A DNA stretch of 64,000 nt from Schizochytrium sp. TIO01 (Eukaryota; Sar; Bigyra; Thraustochytrida; Thraustochytriidae). The translations under genes were made by a program, and so were the position numbers. The DNA lies in contig SMSO01000031.1 in the NCBI GenBank assembly GCA_004764695.1, positions 7,125,261-7,189,260 of the forward strand, written 5' to 3'. Under the pieces are notes generated by a model. It was not told where the DNA came from. It saw only the letters and a program-made list of their open reading frames with translations, and ran no database searches. Positions 11,172 to 20,213 of the stretch are shown piece by piece; position 1 is the stretch's first letter; the number at the start of each line of letters is the position of its first letter.

Positions 11172-11582
11172 TATCCTTTTTTGCTGCCAATTTTGAGCGC
11201 ATAAATTGATACCATGAAACTTTCTCTTAAGGGTCTTTTAGTTTTTGCCTATCTAAGAGCTTTGCTACAGGCCTGAATAGTTAGTCTTTGCAGCACACAA
11301 GACACCGTCGACAATGTAGAAAATTTCAAGGAGTCATTGATGACGACCATTTATGTTATGAATGAAGTTTGACAGTCGAAGTCAAAAGGATAGCTACTGA
11401 GATATCTTATTTCTTAGCGATAAATGCTTATCGTCTAAATTTTGGATATTGATTTCGTAGATACCTTCTCGCCTCTTGTTTAGAGAGCTCTCCTGACAAA
11501 GCAGCTACTTAGTGCTTGTGGAATCATGTTGAATGAATTGAGTCAGATTCATCACGCAGTAGTGAACCCCACGTCATCAGTT
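11101..11582 (+). repeat. tRNA-Gly tandem duplication, unit 2
   Basis: Near-identical direct repeat of 10608-11100, about 11 bases shorter, with losses of a few bases around 11314 and 11363. Confidence 0.85.
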
Positions 11583-11653
11583 GCGTCAGTGGTTTAGTGG
11601 TAAAATAGCTGTTTGCCATGCGGCTGCCCCGGGTTCGATTCCCGGCTGACGCT
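11583..11653 (+). tRNA. tRNA-Gly(GCC) copy 3
   Basis: Identical to copy 1; T6 terminator a few bases after the discriminator. Its 3' spacer differs from those of copies 1 and 2, marking the end of the tandem duplication. Confidence 0.97.
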
Positions 11654-12193
11654 TGTCTTTTTTGCTTTATTTATGTAGACGCATTCTGCAGCAGGAGTGA
11701 ACTATACCACTTCAATTCTTCCCGATAATAGATAGGTAGTAGGGCTTATGTTAAAGAAGCTGGAAGGAAGGTACTGTCGACAGATACGAGCCAATCGTTT
11801 CTGAGAGGCCAATCTGAATATAAAACAAGCAGATCAGGAAAGCGAAACGTTTGAGATATGCATACAAGGCAATTATGTAGACTGCAAAGCATCAATCTCA
11901 AGACTTGCAGAAGGCATTCTAGTAAACAACTTTGTGTTATCAGTAAACTCCTGCCTAGAAGAATCACTTCATTCAAGAAATAACTTTCACGATGATGAAG
12001 GAAGGTACTTTTTACTTAAAAATAAATATTTGTGAATAATAATAAAATAGCCAAAATTGGAATTTTATTGTCTTGAAAGCAAGGAAAGTCAATGATATTT
12101 TTCAAGCTTGAGCTGATGAACAGTTTAAGAGGTATCTCTTGCCTCACCCTAATATGTTATTTGAGAACTTCAATTTCCAGATGACTCCATCTT
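11654..12193. other. Spacer between tRNA copies 3 and 4
   Basis: AT-rich, no gene recognised; a 76-codon ORF on the - strand (11746-11976) has no supporting feature. Comparable spacers without genes lie at 12265-12769, 13358-13724 and 15167-15572. Confidence 0.5.
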
Positions 12194-12264
12194 GCGTCAG
12201 TGGTTTAGTGGTAAAATAGCTGTTTGCCATGCGGCTGCCCCGGGTTCGATTCCCGGCTGACGCT
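12194..12264 (+). tRNA. tRNA-Gly(GCC) copy 4
   Basis: Identical to copy 1, followed by a T5 run. Flanking spacer unrelated to units 1 and 2. Confidence 0.97.
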
Positions 12265-12769
12265 TGTCCTTTTTGCTTTTGAGCTATTGCTTTTGTGCAT
12301 ATACCAGTGGGTAAAGCAAAGAAGAGCAACCATTTGGCCTACAAACCATCTTAAGTATCGAATCTTACCTAGGTCGGAACTTACCAGAAACAAAATAGAT
12401 AAAGACTAGTGACGAGATTAATCCCACACAACAACCTTTCAATTTGTTAAACGAATAGTGATAACTTTTTGATGTTTAATTGTTCTTTGTTCCACATCAA
12501 AGACCTTGCGTAAATAATACTACACTACCAATGTCATCAAACTCTAGGTATCACTGCTCTTGGCAGCACTTGACAGGAGGCACTGGAAAATCCTATATCT
12601 ATAGTTTGGAAATATACCATAATATGGTCTTGTCACAAGACTTTAAGGTTTTTAGCTCATGACCGATCACCCCAGGAAGCAAAGTGTAAGGAGCTTGATT
12701 GTTTTGCCAAATTTATACTTATATTTGTTTGCTCTCCTTGCCAATCAGAGATCAAATGAGATCCTTGCT

Positions 12770-12840
12770 GCGTTAGTGGTTTAGTGGTAAAATAGCTGTT
12801 TGCCATGCGGCTGCCCCGGGTTCGATTCCCGGCTGACGCT
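12770..12840 (+). tRNA. tRNA-Gly(GCC) copy 5, acceptor G-U variant
   Basis: Differs from copy 1 by C to T at position 5 (GCGTTAG). This turns one acceptor C-G pair into a T-G wobble, which should be tolerated. Only a T4 run follows, a weaker terminator. Confidence 0.95.
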
Positions 12841-13286
12841 TATCCTTTTGCTGCCAATTGCTTTGATGTGGTGAAAATGTGAAAAGCAGAATATATAAGT
12901 AGGTGAGCAACTACCAGCCTACCTTTCTTTGAGCTTGCTTTAGTTTTTGCCAAACTTAACACTTTGCTACTGGTACTTATAGTTAATCTTTGGCAAGATG
13001 CTGTCGACAAGTATAGCTTAGCAAACAAAAATTGAACAGTCATCTATGACGACCAATTTATGAAAGAGATGACAGCCAAAGTAAGATAGCAAGTTAGAGG
13101 CCAATATGTTATTGACATATGTTGTCATTTGGCGATCACGCCGAATTGTTTTGACGTTGAATATCAATTCGTAGATATCCTCCCATCTCCTGTTTAGAAA
13201 GTCTCTACTGGCAACTCCAGTGAGACCACATTTGTAAATGTTGTGTAAGACAGTGTGAAACAACACTGGAGCCATAATCTCCAACT
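12770..13286 (+). repeat. Diverged third copy of the tRNA-Gly unit
   Basis: The spacer after this tRNA keeps, in order, recognisable traces of units 1 and 2: CCTTTTGCTGCCAATT, TAGTTTTTGCC, CTTTGCTAC, TAGTTAATCTTTG, GTCGACAA, and ATGACGACCA followed by TTTATG. It is clearly older than the 1/2 duplication. Confidence 0.65.
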
Positions 13287-13357
13287 GCGTCAGTGGTTTA
13301 GTGGTAAAATAGCTGTTTGCCATGCGGCTGCCCCGGGTTCGATTCCCGGCTGACGCT
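13287..13357 (+). tRNA. tRNA-Gly(GCC) copy 6
   Basis: Identical to copy 1; T5 run after the gene. Confidence 0.97.
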
Positions 13358-13724
13358 TCTCTTTTTGCAATCAGATGCGTTTTGTATCACTACACGTTGT
13401 AGTATTCTCTGAATGCAAGCGATGGGGCTTGGAAGCTACATGTTTTTATTTTTTGTATTTTTTTCAATTGCTAGGTATCATCAACACATCTTCTTTATTA
13501 TTCAAAGAAGGAAAGAAAATCCTGGATTTTCACAGCGGTCAGCTTTGATTTCGCACTCAACATCATTAAAACATTAGAGTAACTCCCCTTGGTTTCAACG
13601 TTTTGCAAATGTTTTAATTCTCCAACCTACTTCTGTTTTAACACGAAACCAATGAAAAGAAAGAAAAAAATGAATGGCACCAAAATTGAGTATAACAATG
13701 GCCTAGCTCAGCAACAAAAAGATA

Positions 13725-13795
13725 AGCGTCAGCCGGGAATCGAACCCGGGGCAGCCGCATGGCAAACAGCTATTTTACCACTAAACCACTGACGC
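13725..13795 (-). tRNA. tRNA-Gly(GCC) copy 7, inverted
   Basis: Reverse complement of copy 1, identical sequence. A T5 run lies downstream on its own strand (AAAAA at 13716-13720 on +). With copy 6 it forms an inverted pair about 370 bases apart. Confidence 0.97.
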
Positions 13796-14310
13796 AGTTG
13801 AGGTTAAATTACGAAGATGCAACACTCCTTTTTCCAATAAGTTATAACCTTATTGACTGATTGTAAGTCAATGATGACTTTAAGAAACCTACATAATCTG
13901 TGTGGGGAAGTCCAATCAAGGAATACTATCCTGTTCACTCTTTGCTTTTGTTTATGCTATTTGGTTTTTAGCGAACTTTCGATCGAAACATACTAAGAAA
14001 TCTTCCCCACCAAGGATAAGGCAAGCTAAAACGATCCTGGTAGTAGCAAGCAGCAGGCACATACTTTCGAAGACGTAAGTACTGCTGTTCTGCGCATTTC
14101 GCGTTCTTGCCTGTTTACAAATTTGCGTGGGGAGAATAAAAGATAGGAACCAGTTGAGCTCATTTGGATGAGGCACAATATGAATGGAAGTGGAAAGCAA
14201 AGTAATACTATATCATTACAATATAAAAATAAGCTCGCTTTCCTACGAGGCAGAATGATTTTTAATTTTTTTATTTATTTAAATAATCACATGCAGATAT
14301 GGCAAAAAGA

Positions 14311-14952
14311 TTAAACAACATGACGAGGCTTATGTGCATCAGAGTCTTGAGCATCCACTAGAGGAAGGAAGACCACATTCTTAAGTATTTCAACGAACGA
14401 GATTGCTATGTTTGTAAGGAAAAAGACTGTCTCGTATTTGTACACCAGGCACTTACAAATTTGTAGCATGAGTACGAACAAGCTTGAGCGATCCATTTCC
14501 TTCCAAGTCAGCATGATCTCAACTAGAATTAAAAATACAACGACCGATTGCAGCACCATATGTAGAGGGTTTATTTGAGTCAATCCAACAAAACTTGCAA
14601 TGAGTTCTATCTCATCAACCAGGGAGCTAAGAGTGTCACGGAATGCATTAATTCCACTCTGTTTTTGGCTATGAAAATCGAGTATATTCAATGCACATAC
14701 AACCGCGAGTGATGTAGAATCAAAAGCCTTTTCCGTGATTGTAGTATTGACATGTAGCACACAAAGAATTAATGCAATCAATTTTGTTCCAATCAAAAAG
14801 ATTCTCAAACGCCTACCACTGCAAGATGCAACTGCTTCTTTGCAGCTCCAGCTTGAATAAACTTGGCTACAATGCAAGATAATTGAAACCAACAGGTCTA
14901 AGTTCTTTATCACCCATCGGGTATCAAGTTGTAGATCACTCCAGTTTACCAT
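14311..14952 (-). CDS. Hypothetical multi-pass membrane protein inside the tRNA array
   Basis: 213 codons from an ATG at 14952; not recognised. Three hydrophobic stretches look membrane-spanning: about residues 49-67 (LRIFLIGTKLIALILCVLHV), 132-150 (VLQSVVVFLILVEIMLTW) and 158-190 (a broader stretch). The N-terminus is polar with Trp residues and the C-terminus is short and charged. It sits between tRNA copies 7 and 8, a segment that appears rearranged. No homology, no repeats and no strong codon bias support it beyond its length in AT-rich DNA. It could be a lineage-specific gene or a chance ORF. Confidence 0.38.
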   Translation of the reverse strand: MVNWSDLQLDTRWVIKNLDLLVSIILHCSQVYSSWSCKEAVASCSGRRLRIFLIGTKLIALILCVLHVNTTITEKAFDSTSLAVVCALNILDFHSQKQSGINAFRDTLSSLVDEIELIASFVGLTQINPLHMVLQSVVVFLILVEIMLTWKEMDRSSLFVLMLQICKCLVYKYETVFFLTNIAISFVEILKNVVFLPLVDAQDSDAHKPRHVV

Positions 14953-15095
14953 ATTAAATTGATGCTCACATTAGTTGATACATGATTTCTATATATATCA
15001 TATATCTTTTTTTTAATTATGATCTTTTATTCTACTCAAACTATATATTGACCTAACCATCTTTCTTATCCAGTTCCTGAAATGGAATTAAATTC

Positions 15096-15166
15096 GCGTT
15101 AGTGGTTTAGTGGTAAAATAGCTGTTTGCCATGCGGCTGCCCCGGGTTCGATTCCCGGCTGACGCT
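15096..15166 (+). tRNA. tRNA-Gly(GCC) copy 8, acceptor G-U variant
   Basis: Carries the same position-5 C to T change as copies 5 and 9. Followed by a T8 run. Confidence 0.95.
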
Positions 15167-15572
15167 TCCTTTTTTTTAAAGTTAAATTTTTCCTCTTCTT
15201 AAATTCGGAAACAAGAAGAACACACCACCTGTGTCAAATTTAGACTCCTTTTTTTTTTCATACTTTTCATAAAAATTAAAAATCAAGCGTGTAGCGAATC
15301 TTCCGTCTCTGATCCCCGAACCTAATGATAACATCTGATTCCTTCGTATTACAAGTCAACATTCTTGAAAGAATACTACCGGGGCACAATATTTTATAAT
15401 TACTTGGCCTATTATCATTACTATTCAGGTTAAAAAATGGGGGTAGTGAGGATAATACTAATTATTGACTTTTACTTCTAGTAGGCGTTATAGCTTCAAT
15501 TCCATTATTGTTTAAAAATTGGATTCTAATTTATTTTTATTTAAAAAGTTTATCTAAAGAGATAAAAAAAGA

Positions 15573-15643
15573 AGCGTCAGCCGGGAATCGAACCCGGGGC
15601 AGCCGCATGGCAAACAGCTATTTTACCACTAAACCACTAACGC
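15573..15643 (-). tRNA. tRNA-Gly(GCC) copy 9, inverted, acceptor G-U variant
   Basis: Reverse strand, with the GCGTTAG acceptor of copies 5 and 8. A T7 run follows on its own strand. It forms an inverted pair with copy 8 about 400 bases apart, suggesting the two arose together. Confidence 0.95.
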
Positions 15644-16457
15644 AAATATGCTATGGATTTGAGCATGTCATATGGAAACCTGAAGACACATATATAGTTA
15701 AAGGGATAAGTTGATGAGACATGGTCAGTATTTTTTGTCCACTTTCTCAAAACTATTATTTAAAATGTTAGAAGAAAGCAAACATCTTACGTCTACTTGC
15801 TTAAATCTACTATTAGAAATGTTAGAATAACGCAAAAATCCCACACCAACTCTGTCAAGAATGTTATGAACCAAATAAGTAAACTAATTTAGGCACAATA
15901 GCATGATGTTCAAGTCATCTCTTTCCCAAGTTAGCATTGACTTCAATATTCTTTATTTAAATATTCTTGCTGGTTGACAACATTCCTGCTAGAATGGAAA
16001 GTCGCTGAGATTATGGGGCAAGAGCCTGGTGATTTGAAGAATATGATCTAGGTACTAAATTATCTTAGGAAATGAACAAAGTGACTTGCGCTCCTAAGTT
16101 TTTATCCACGTTTGTGCCGAATGCAATACTAAATTGATATACAGTGGATCTACGATTTTAGTAGCAGAAAGCGTAAGCCTGTTTTTCATAATGTTTTTCC
16201 TTTTCTTTTCTCTCTATTTTTATAAAATTAAACAAAAAGCGATTGCCGGAGCACAGCGATTCGGAGGAGCGAAGAGTCACCAGACCCTCTTCAAGTCCGA
16301 GACAAGCACCATTGGGATTACCTTGACTTTGGAATACTGTCGAGTTGGACGTAGAAAATTGTTTGAAAGAGTCCAGCAGTCTTGACTCGTGGACATTTGC
16401 TGAGAATCCCGGCGCCTTGGTCCTTTATTGTTCATTCTTGTTTGTGGTGTTGCGGAG
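15644..16457. other. Spacer between the tRNA array and the LRR gene
   Basis: No gene recognised; AT-rich sequence becoming GC-richer from about 16240 toward the LRR start. Confidence 0.5.
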
Positions 16458-18182
16458 ATGGCTCTAGCTCGGCTTCCGAAGTTTGTACGGGCCCATGTGC
16501 TTGACTTTCTGGGCACTGTTGATACTGGCAATGACTTAGAACTCGCTTTAGAACTGGGCGAGACCCTGGGTATTGGATGTGCTGCCGTTAGTGAAGCTGC
16601 GACGTGCAAGGCTGCTGATGAGGGTAAACTTCGGCATCTCCGTGAGGTTCATCTTGTAGGTCGGCATGGAGCTGGTCGTCTTGACGCTCTATGCAGGGCT
16701 GTGACAGAAGCTGATGGTGAAACCTCAATTACAGAGATTTCGATCCATGATCTTCGCGTTAATCCTGAGCGTGAGAAGGCTCTGCTTGAGAAATGCAAAC
16801 GCTTGGAGAAGGTCAGCCTTCGATCTGTAGGTCTAATTCAGCTTAGTATTTCGCGCTTAGCTACATGCATCCGCGAGCTTGACCTTAGCGAAAACAATCT
16901 GTCTAATGTGGAAAGCCTTCGAGGGATATCTCGTCTCCGCTCTCTAAATCTGAACGGAAATCATGTGCATGAGTCTGGTGCGATGGCTCTTGCTGACTTA
17001 GCTACGCAATATCACTGCCTGAAAAGGATTTACTTGGCGCGTTCCCAAGTTGGCCCGGAGGGCGCCCGTGCTCTTCTTTCTTGCCCAAACCTTGAGGAGT
17101 TGGACCTGAGTGGAAACTCTTTGGGGCGTGCAGGGGCTGATCATATTGTTGATGTATCGTCAACATGGACGTTAAAGAAATTGTGGGTTTCTCGGAATAG
17201 CTTGCCCGGCGAAGCATTCGAGAACCTTCGATCTTGGTCAACTCTCGAGGCACTCGATATCTCGCACAATCATCTCGGAGCAGAAGGTGGGAAGAGCGTC
17301 ATTGCAGCTGATGCACCTCATTTGCGTGAGTTGGTACTTGGGCACAATCAGCTAGGAGATCTAGACGAGACTCTGTCATCCCCGCTTTTAAATCTCCACC
17401 ATCTGGATGTGCAAGCTGCGCAGTACTCCTCTCCTGAGGCACTGGCTAAATTCATCTCTGGTCTGGCCGGGGCTATGCTGCTCGACCTTAACCTTGCCCA
17501 CTGTCATATTCAGGGAGAGGAGGCTGCCCAGGCTATTGCGAGCATGATGGATCACTTGCAGGCGCTCCACCTGACTGGAAATCATATTGGAGACGCTGGC
17601 GTTCGAGTTATTGCCGATGCGCTTAGCGATAATAGCACACTTGAGGTCTTAAACTTGGAGGATTGTCAAGTGGGTCCTGAAGGTGCAATGGCGCTTGCCT
17701 TGGCCTTACAGGATAACGACACGTTGGAAGATCTGGAATTGCGCTGCAACCTTCTCGGAAACCCTGGAGCAGAGGCGTTCGCACCCATCGTAGCTTCTCA
17801 GGAAACTAATCTGCGCCGTTTGAACTTGTCGTTCAATGACGTCACCGTGGAGTCTGTTTCATTTTTCATCTCAGCGATCGAGCATTCCAAGTTGCAATAC
17901 CTCGGTCTTGCAGACAACTTTCTGTCCATGGATGGCTTCAACCAGCTCAAGGAGGCACCGCGTCCTCTTGGGATGCGTGTTGACCTCCGGTCCTCTGCAG
18001 CTAGTCATGAAGACCGTGTTTCTGCTGCGATGGATCGTGAAACTGTGGCAGCCACAGCTGCAGGAACAGGAGCAAAAGCCTCTTCGTCGAAGCGTAAACA
18101 AAAGAAAAAGAAGGATAGCACAAAGACTACTAAGACGAAGAAGTCTACTCAGAAGCTTAAGCACAAGGTTGTTTCGATTTAA
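16458..18182 (+). CDS. Leucine-rich-repeat protein, ribonuclease-inhibitor type, with Lys-rich tail
   Basis: 574 residues from the first ATG in frame. After an N-terminal helical region of about 80 residues, a continuous run of LRRs of the 28-residue RI type spans roughly residues 85-510. Typical units are LRELVLGHNQLGD, LEVLNLEDCQVGPEGAMALA and LEDLELRCNLLGNPGAEAFA. The last 45 residues are dominated by Lys, Ser and Thr (KRKQKKKKDS), a probable nuclear or nucleolar localisation signal or RNA-binding tail. Such proteins are protein-interaction scaffolds, and no enzymatic domain is visible. A LPxxVxxxVLxFL stretch at the N-terminus faintly recalls an F-box but is too weak to call. It converges on PRIM2, with about 430 bases between stops. 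Confidence 0.85.
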   Translation: MALARLPKFVRAHVLDFLGTVDTGNDLELALELGETLGIGCAAVSEAATCKAADEGKLRHLREVHLVGRHGAGRLDALCRAVTEADGETSITEISIHDLRVNPEREKALLEKCKRLEKVSLRSVGLIQLSISRLATCIRELDLSENNLSNVESLRGISRLRSLNLNGNHVHESGAMALADLATQYHCLKRIYLARSQVGPEGARALLSCPNLEELDLSGNSLGRAGADHIVDVSSTWTLKKLWVSRNSLPGEAFENLRSWSTLEALDISHNHLGAEGGKSVIAADAPHLRELVLGHNQLGDLDETLSSPLLNLHHLDVQAAQYSSPEALAKFISGLAGAMLLDLNLAHCHIQGEEAAQAIASMMDHLQALHLTGNHIGDAGVRVIADALSDNSTLEVLNLEDCQVGPEGAMALALALQDNDTLEDLELRCNLLGNPGAEAFAPIVASQETNLRRLNLSFNDVTVESVSFFISAIEHSKLQYLGLADNFLSMDGFNQLKEAPRPLGMRVDLRSSAASHEDRVSAAMDRETVAATAAGTGAKASSSKRKQKKKKDSTKTTKTKKSTQKLKHKVVSI

Positions 18183-18611
18183 TGGGATGCCTGGGCTCTC
18201 CTCTGGACAGGGGGTACAAGTACCAACTTGTGTATCCATTTTTTAGATCGTTCCAATGCGAGACACAGCGAATATGCAATGCACTGATGGGAAGGACATC
18301 GCTGCGACTGACCCGCATAGAATCTCAAGTGCCTCCTTGGTGCTATCTTATGAGTAATGTAGATTGAAATTAAAAAAATAAATAAAAGTACATGGTTATG
18401 CTTGAACACAATAAGATCACTAGGTACACCAAAGGACTTTAGGTGAATACACCTAGAACCTGTGCTTTCCAGAAGTGGCAAAGCACAATAAAAGCTGTGT
18501 TGCGCAAACAACATGGCAGGAAAGAGTTCAATTCATACAACTAATTTTCTGTCGTAAGGACGCCAGATAGCAGCGAGATTGAAATTTAATTAGACAAGAT
18601 AGCAAAGTAAT
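18183..18611. other. 3' gap between LRR and PRIM2 genes
   Basis: Non-coding convergent gap. An AATAAATAAAA motif at about 18378 could polyadenylate the LRR transcript. An AATAAA read on the - strand (TTTATT at 18618-18623 on +) lies at the end of the PRIM2 frame. Confidence 0.5.
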
Positions 18612-20213
18612 TTATACGTTTATTGTTGTGCAAGGGGGGCTGCTTCTGTGGCCTTGAGCATCAGGAGTTGAAGCCTTCTGTTCCTCGTTGTTTGACGCGG
18701 CAGAAGTTGCTGCAGTAGAGGTTGGTGCAGGAGCCGAAGACTGCTGTTGAGCTGGAGCTGACGAAGAGGGTTGATGGTTCTCGTAGTACTCCATGCTTTC
18801 CTGAAACCAAGCATTCGGGTGATTACCTGCCTCGCGTGGAACAACCCCAGGGTGAGCGAATTCAAAGTGCATACGGCAAGCCAGTTGTGGCTGCTTTTCG
18901 CGAACCTTTGCAAGAATCTGCTCAATTTGATCATTTGCTGTAGTTCCGAGCTGGCGCACAAGCTGCGCACGGAGAGCATGCTCTGATGAAGACCGAAAAG
19001 GGCACCCGTGAACCTCCCCGGGTCCGGAGGGTTGCTGTCCTTTGATGATTTGGACACAGTTTCGCGGCGTGTAGTTAGTTCGTTTACCTTCCTGACCATA
19101 TGCATGGCGGATATTGTACGAGTAGCGCTTGTTGAACTCGTCGTGTGAGATGGGCTTCTTGGTAAACTCTCGTGCAAAGAATTTCAGACAGTCTTGCAAA
19201 GTTAAACCAATACCTTTAAGAAACAGCTGAAACTGCAAACGCCCAAAGTGCTTTAAATGATGGTCACGTTTGATGTGTGCGTGACAGTTTCGCATGCACA
19301 GGGGGAATGACCTTGGGGCGACATCGTCAATGTTATCCACCGAGATGGAGCATCCCTGGGTATCACTACCGCTGCCCACACCGTAGCTAGGTCCCAGATA
19401 TGCGTTCTCAAGTTTCTTCAAGATCGGTCTGATGCGTTCCTCTTGACAGACATACGGAAGGGACTTGTAGGCCACGGCTAATTTCTGTGACATTGCCGCT
19501 CGAAATCTAGATGCAAGAATTGACACGAGATCTGTCTCCGGTACATAGGCCACACCTTGGTGCAAGAAGACGGCCCTCTTGGAGACCAGATCAAGCACCT
19601 CCGTGAAAGGGACCTTGAAATATGTCACACGATCAAATGCCTTCATTTGCGCTCCGCGCCAGGAATTTCCAGCAGAATAGACGCGTTCGAGAGCCACACG
19701 GTGCCGCTCGCGCTCTATCTGGGTCATGCTTGAAAACCCGAGACCGTTCTCATCCATGAAAGCTTGAACTTCCTTCATACCACGTCTCTGTCCAAACCTG
19801 AACTTAAAGAGTGCAAGCTCAAAGTTCAAGAACCTCCGTCGAAGCTCTTCTGTGGCGCTAAATGCTAATCTCAGTACCCAATGTGATGCATTGTCTGCGT
19901 CCAAGTCTTCCCTCGACCTGGCCTCCAGGTGAGTCCCGCGAACGGCCTCGCGCACAGCCTCGCCAATATCACCGCCTCGAGCTTGGGCATCCTCGACTTT
20001 GCTGAGCGCCCGGAGACGCTCCACAGCGAGACCTTCAAAGTCATCAAGGGACAATGCGTGCGCAGGTGGAAACTTATACAGCGTCAAAGAGCTCGGCATG
20101 GCTGTGCCAGAAAGGGCATCGTTGGGTCTTAAAGAAGCTTGCTTTGAGCGCTTCCATCCGCCCACTGCTCCGCCCGAGGGCCGGGCAGTCTTGCGGGCGC
20201 TACCAAACTGCAT
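18612..20213 (-). CDS. PRIM2: DNA primase large subunit
   Basis: Regulatory and iron-sulfur subunit of the primase that makes RNA primers with DNA polymerase alpha at replication forks. 533 residues, close to the human 509. The N-terminal domain shows YKFPPAHALSLDDFE, and then D..SHWVLRLAFS-TEELRRRFLNFE. The C-terminal Fe-S domain starts at FPLCMRN. The four cluster cysteines are C306, C386 (TPRNC), C404 (HGCPFR) and C446 (QLAC). Their spacings of 80, 18 and 42 compare with 80, 17 and 40 in human PRIM2. The block HHLKHFGRLQFQLFLKGIGLTL and the SYNIRHAYG..GKRTNYTP segment are the strongly conserved primer/template-binding parts. The last 70 residues are a Gln/Ser/Ala-rich extension of low complexity. 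The start is the ATG beginning MQFGS. Confidence 0.96.
   Translation of the reverse strand: MQFGSARKTARPSGGAVGGWKRSKQASLRPNDALSGTAMPSSLTLYKFPPAHALSLDDFEGLAVERLRALSKVEDAQARGGDIGEAVREAVRGTHLEARSREDLDADNASHWVLRLAFSATEELRRRFLNFELALFKFRFGQRRGMKEVQAFMDENGLGFSSMTQIERERHRVALERVYSAGNSWRGAQMKAFDRVTYFKVPFTEVLDLVSKRAVFLHQGVAYVPETDLVSILASRFRAAMSQKLAVAYKSLPYVCQEERIRPILKKLENAYLGPSYGVGSGSDTQGCSISVDNIDDVAPRSFPLCMRNCHAHIKRDHHLKHFGRLQFQLFLKGIGLTLQDCLKFFAREFTKKPISHDEFNKRYSYNIRHAYGQEGKRTNYTPRNCVQIIKGQQPSGPGEVHGCPFRSSSEHALRAQLVRQLGTTANDQIEQILAKVREKQPQLACRMHFEFAHPGVVPREAGNHPNAWFQESMEYYENHQPSSSAPAQQQSSAPAPTSTAATSAASNNEEQKASTPDAQGHRSSPPCTTINV

Noticed and set aside
12144-12393. ORFs reading ASAGNRTRGSRMANSYFTTKPLTQ-like peptide at several tRNA loci
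   Set aside because: This is the translation of the reverse complement of tRNA-Gly, a common false protein in eukaryotic annotation.
16458-16560. F-box at the N-terminus of the LRR protein
   Set aside because: Only LPxxVxxxVLxFL resembles the motif; the rest of the F-box consensus is absent.
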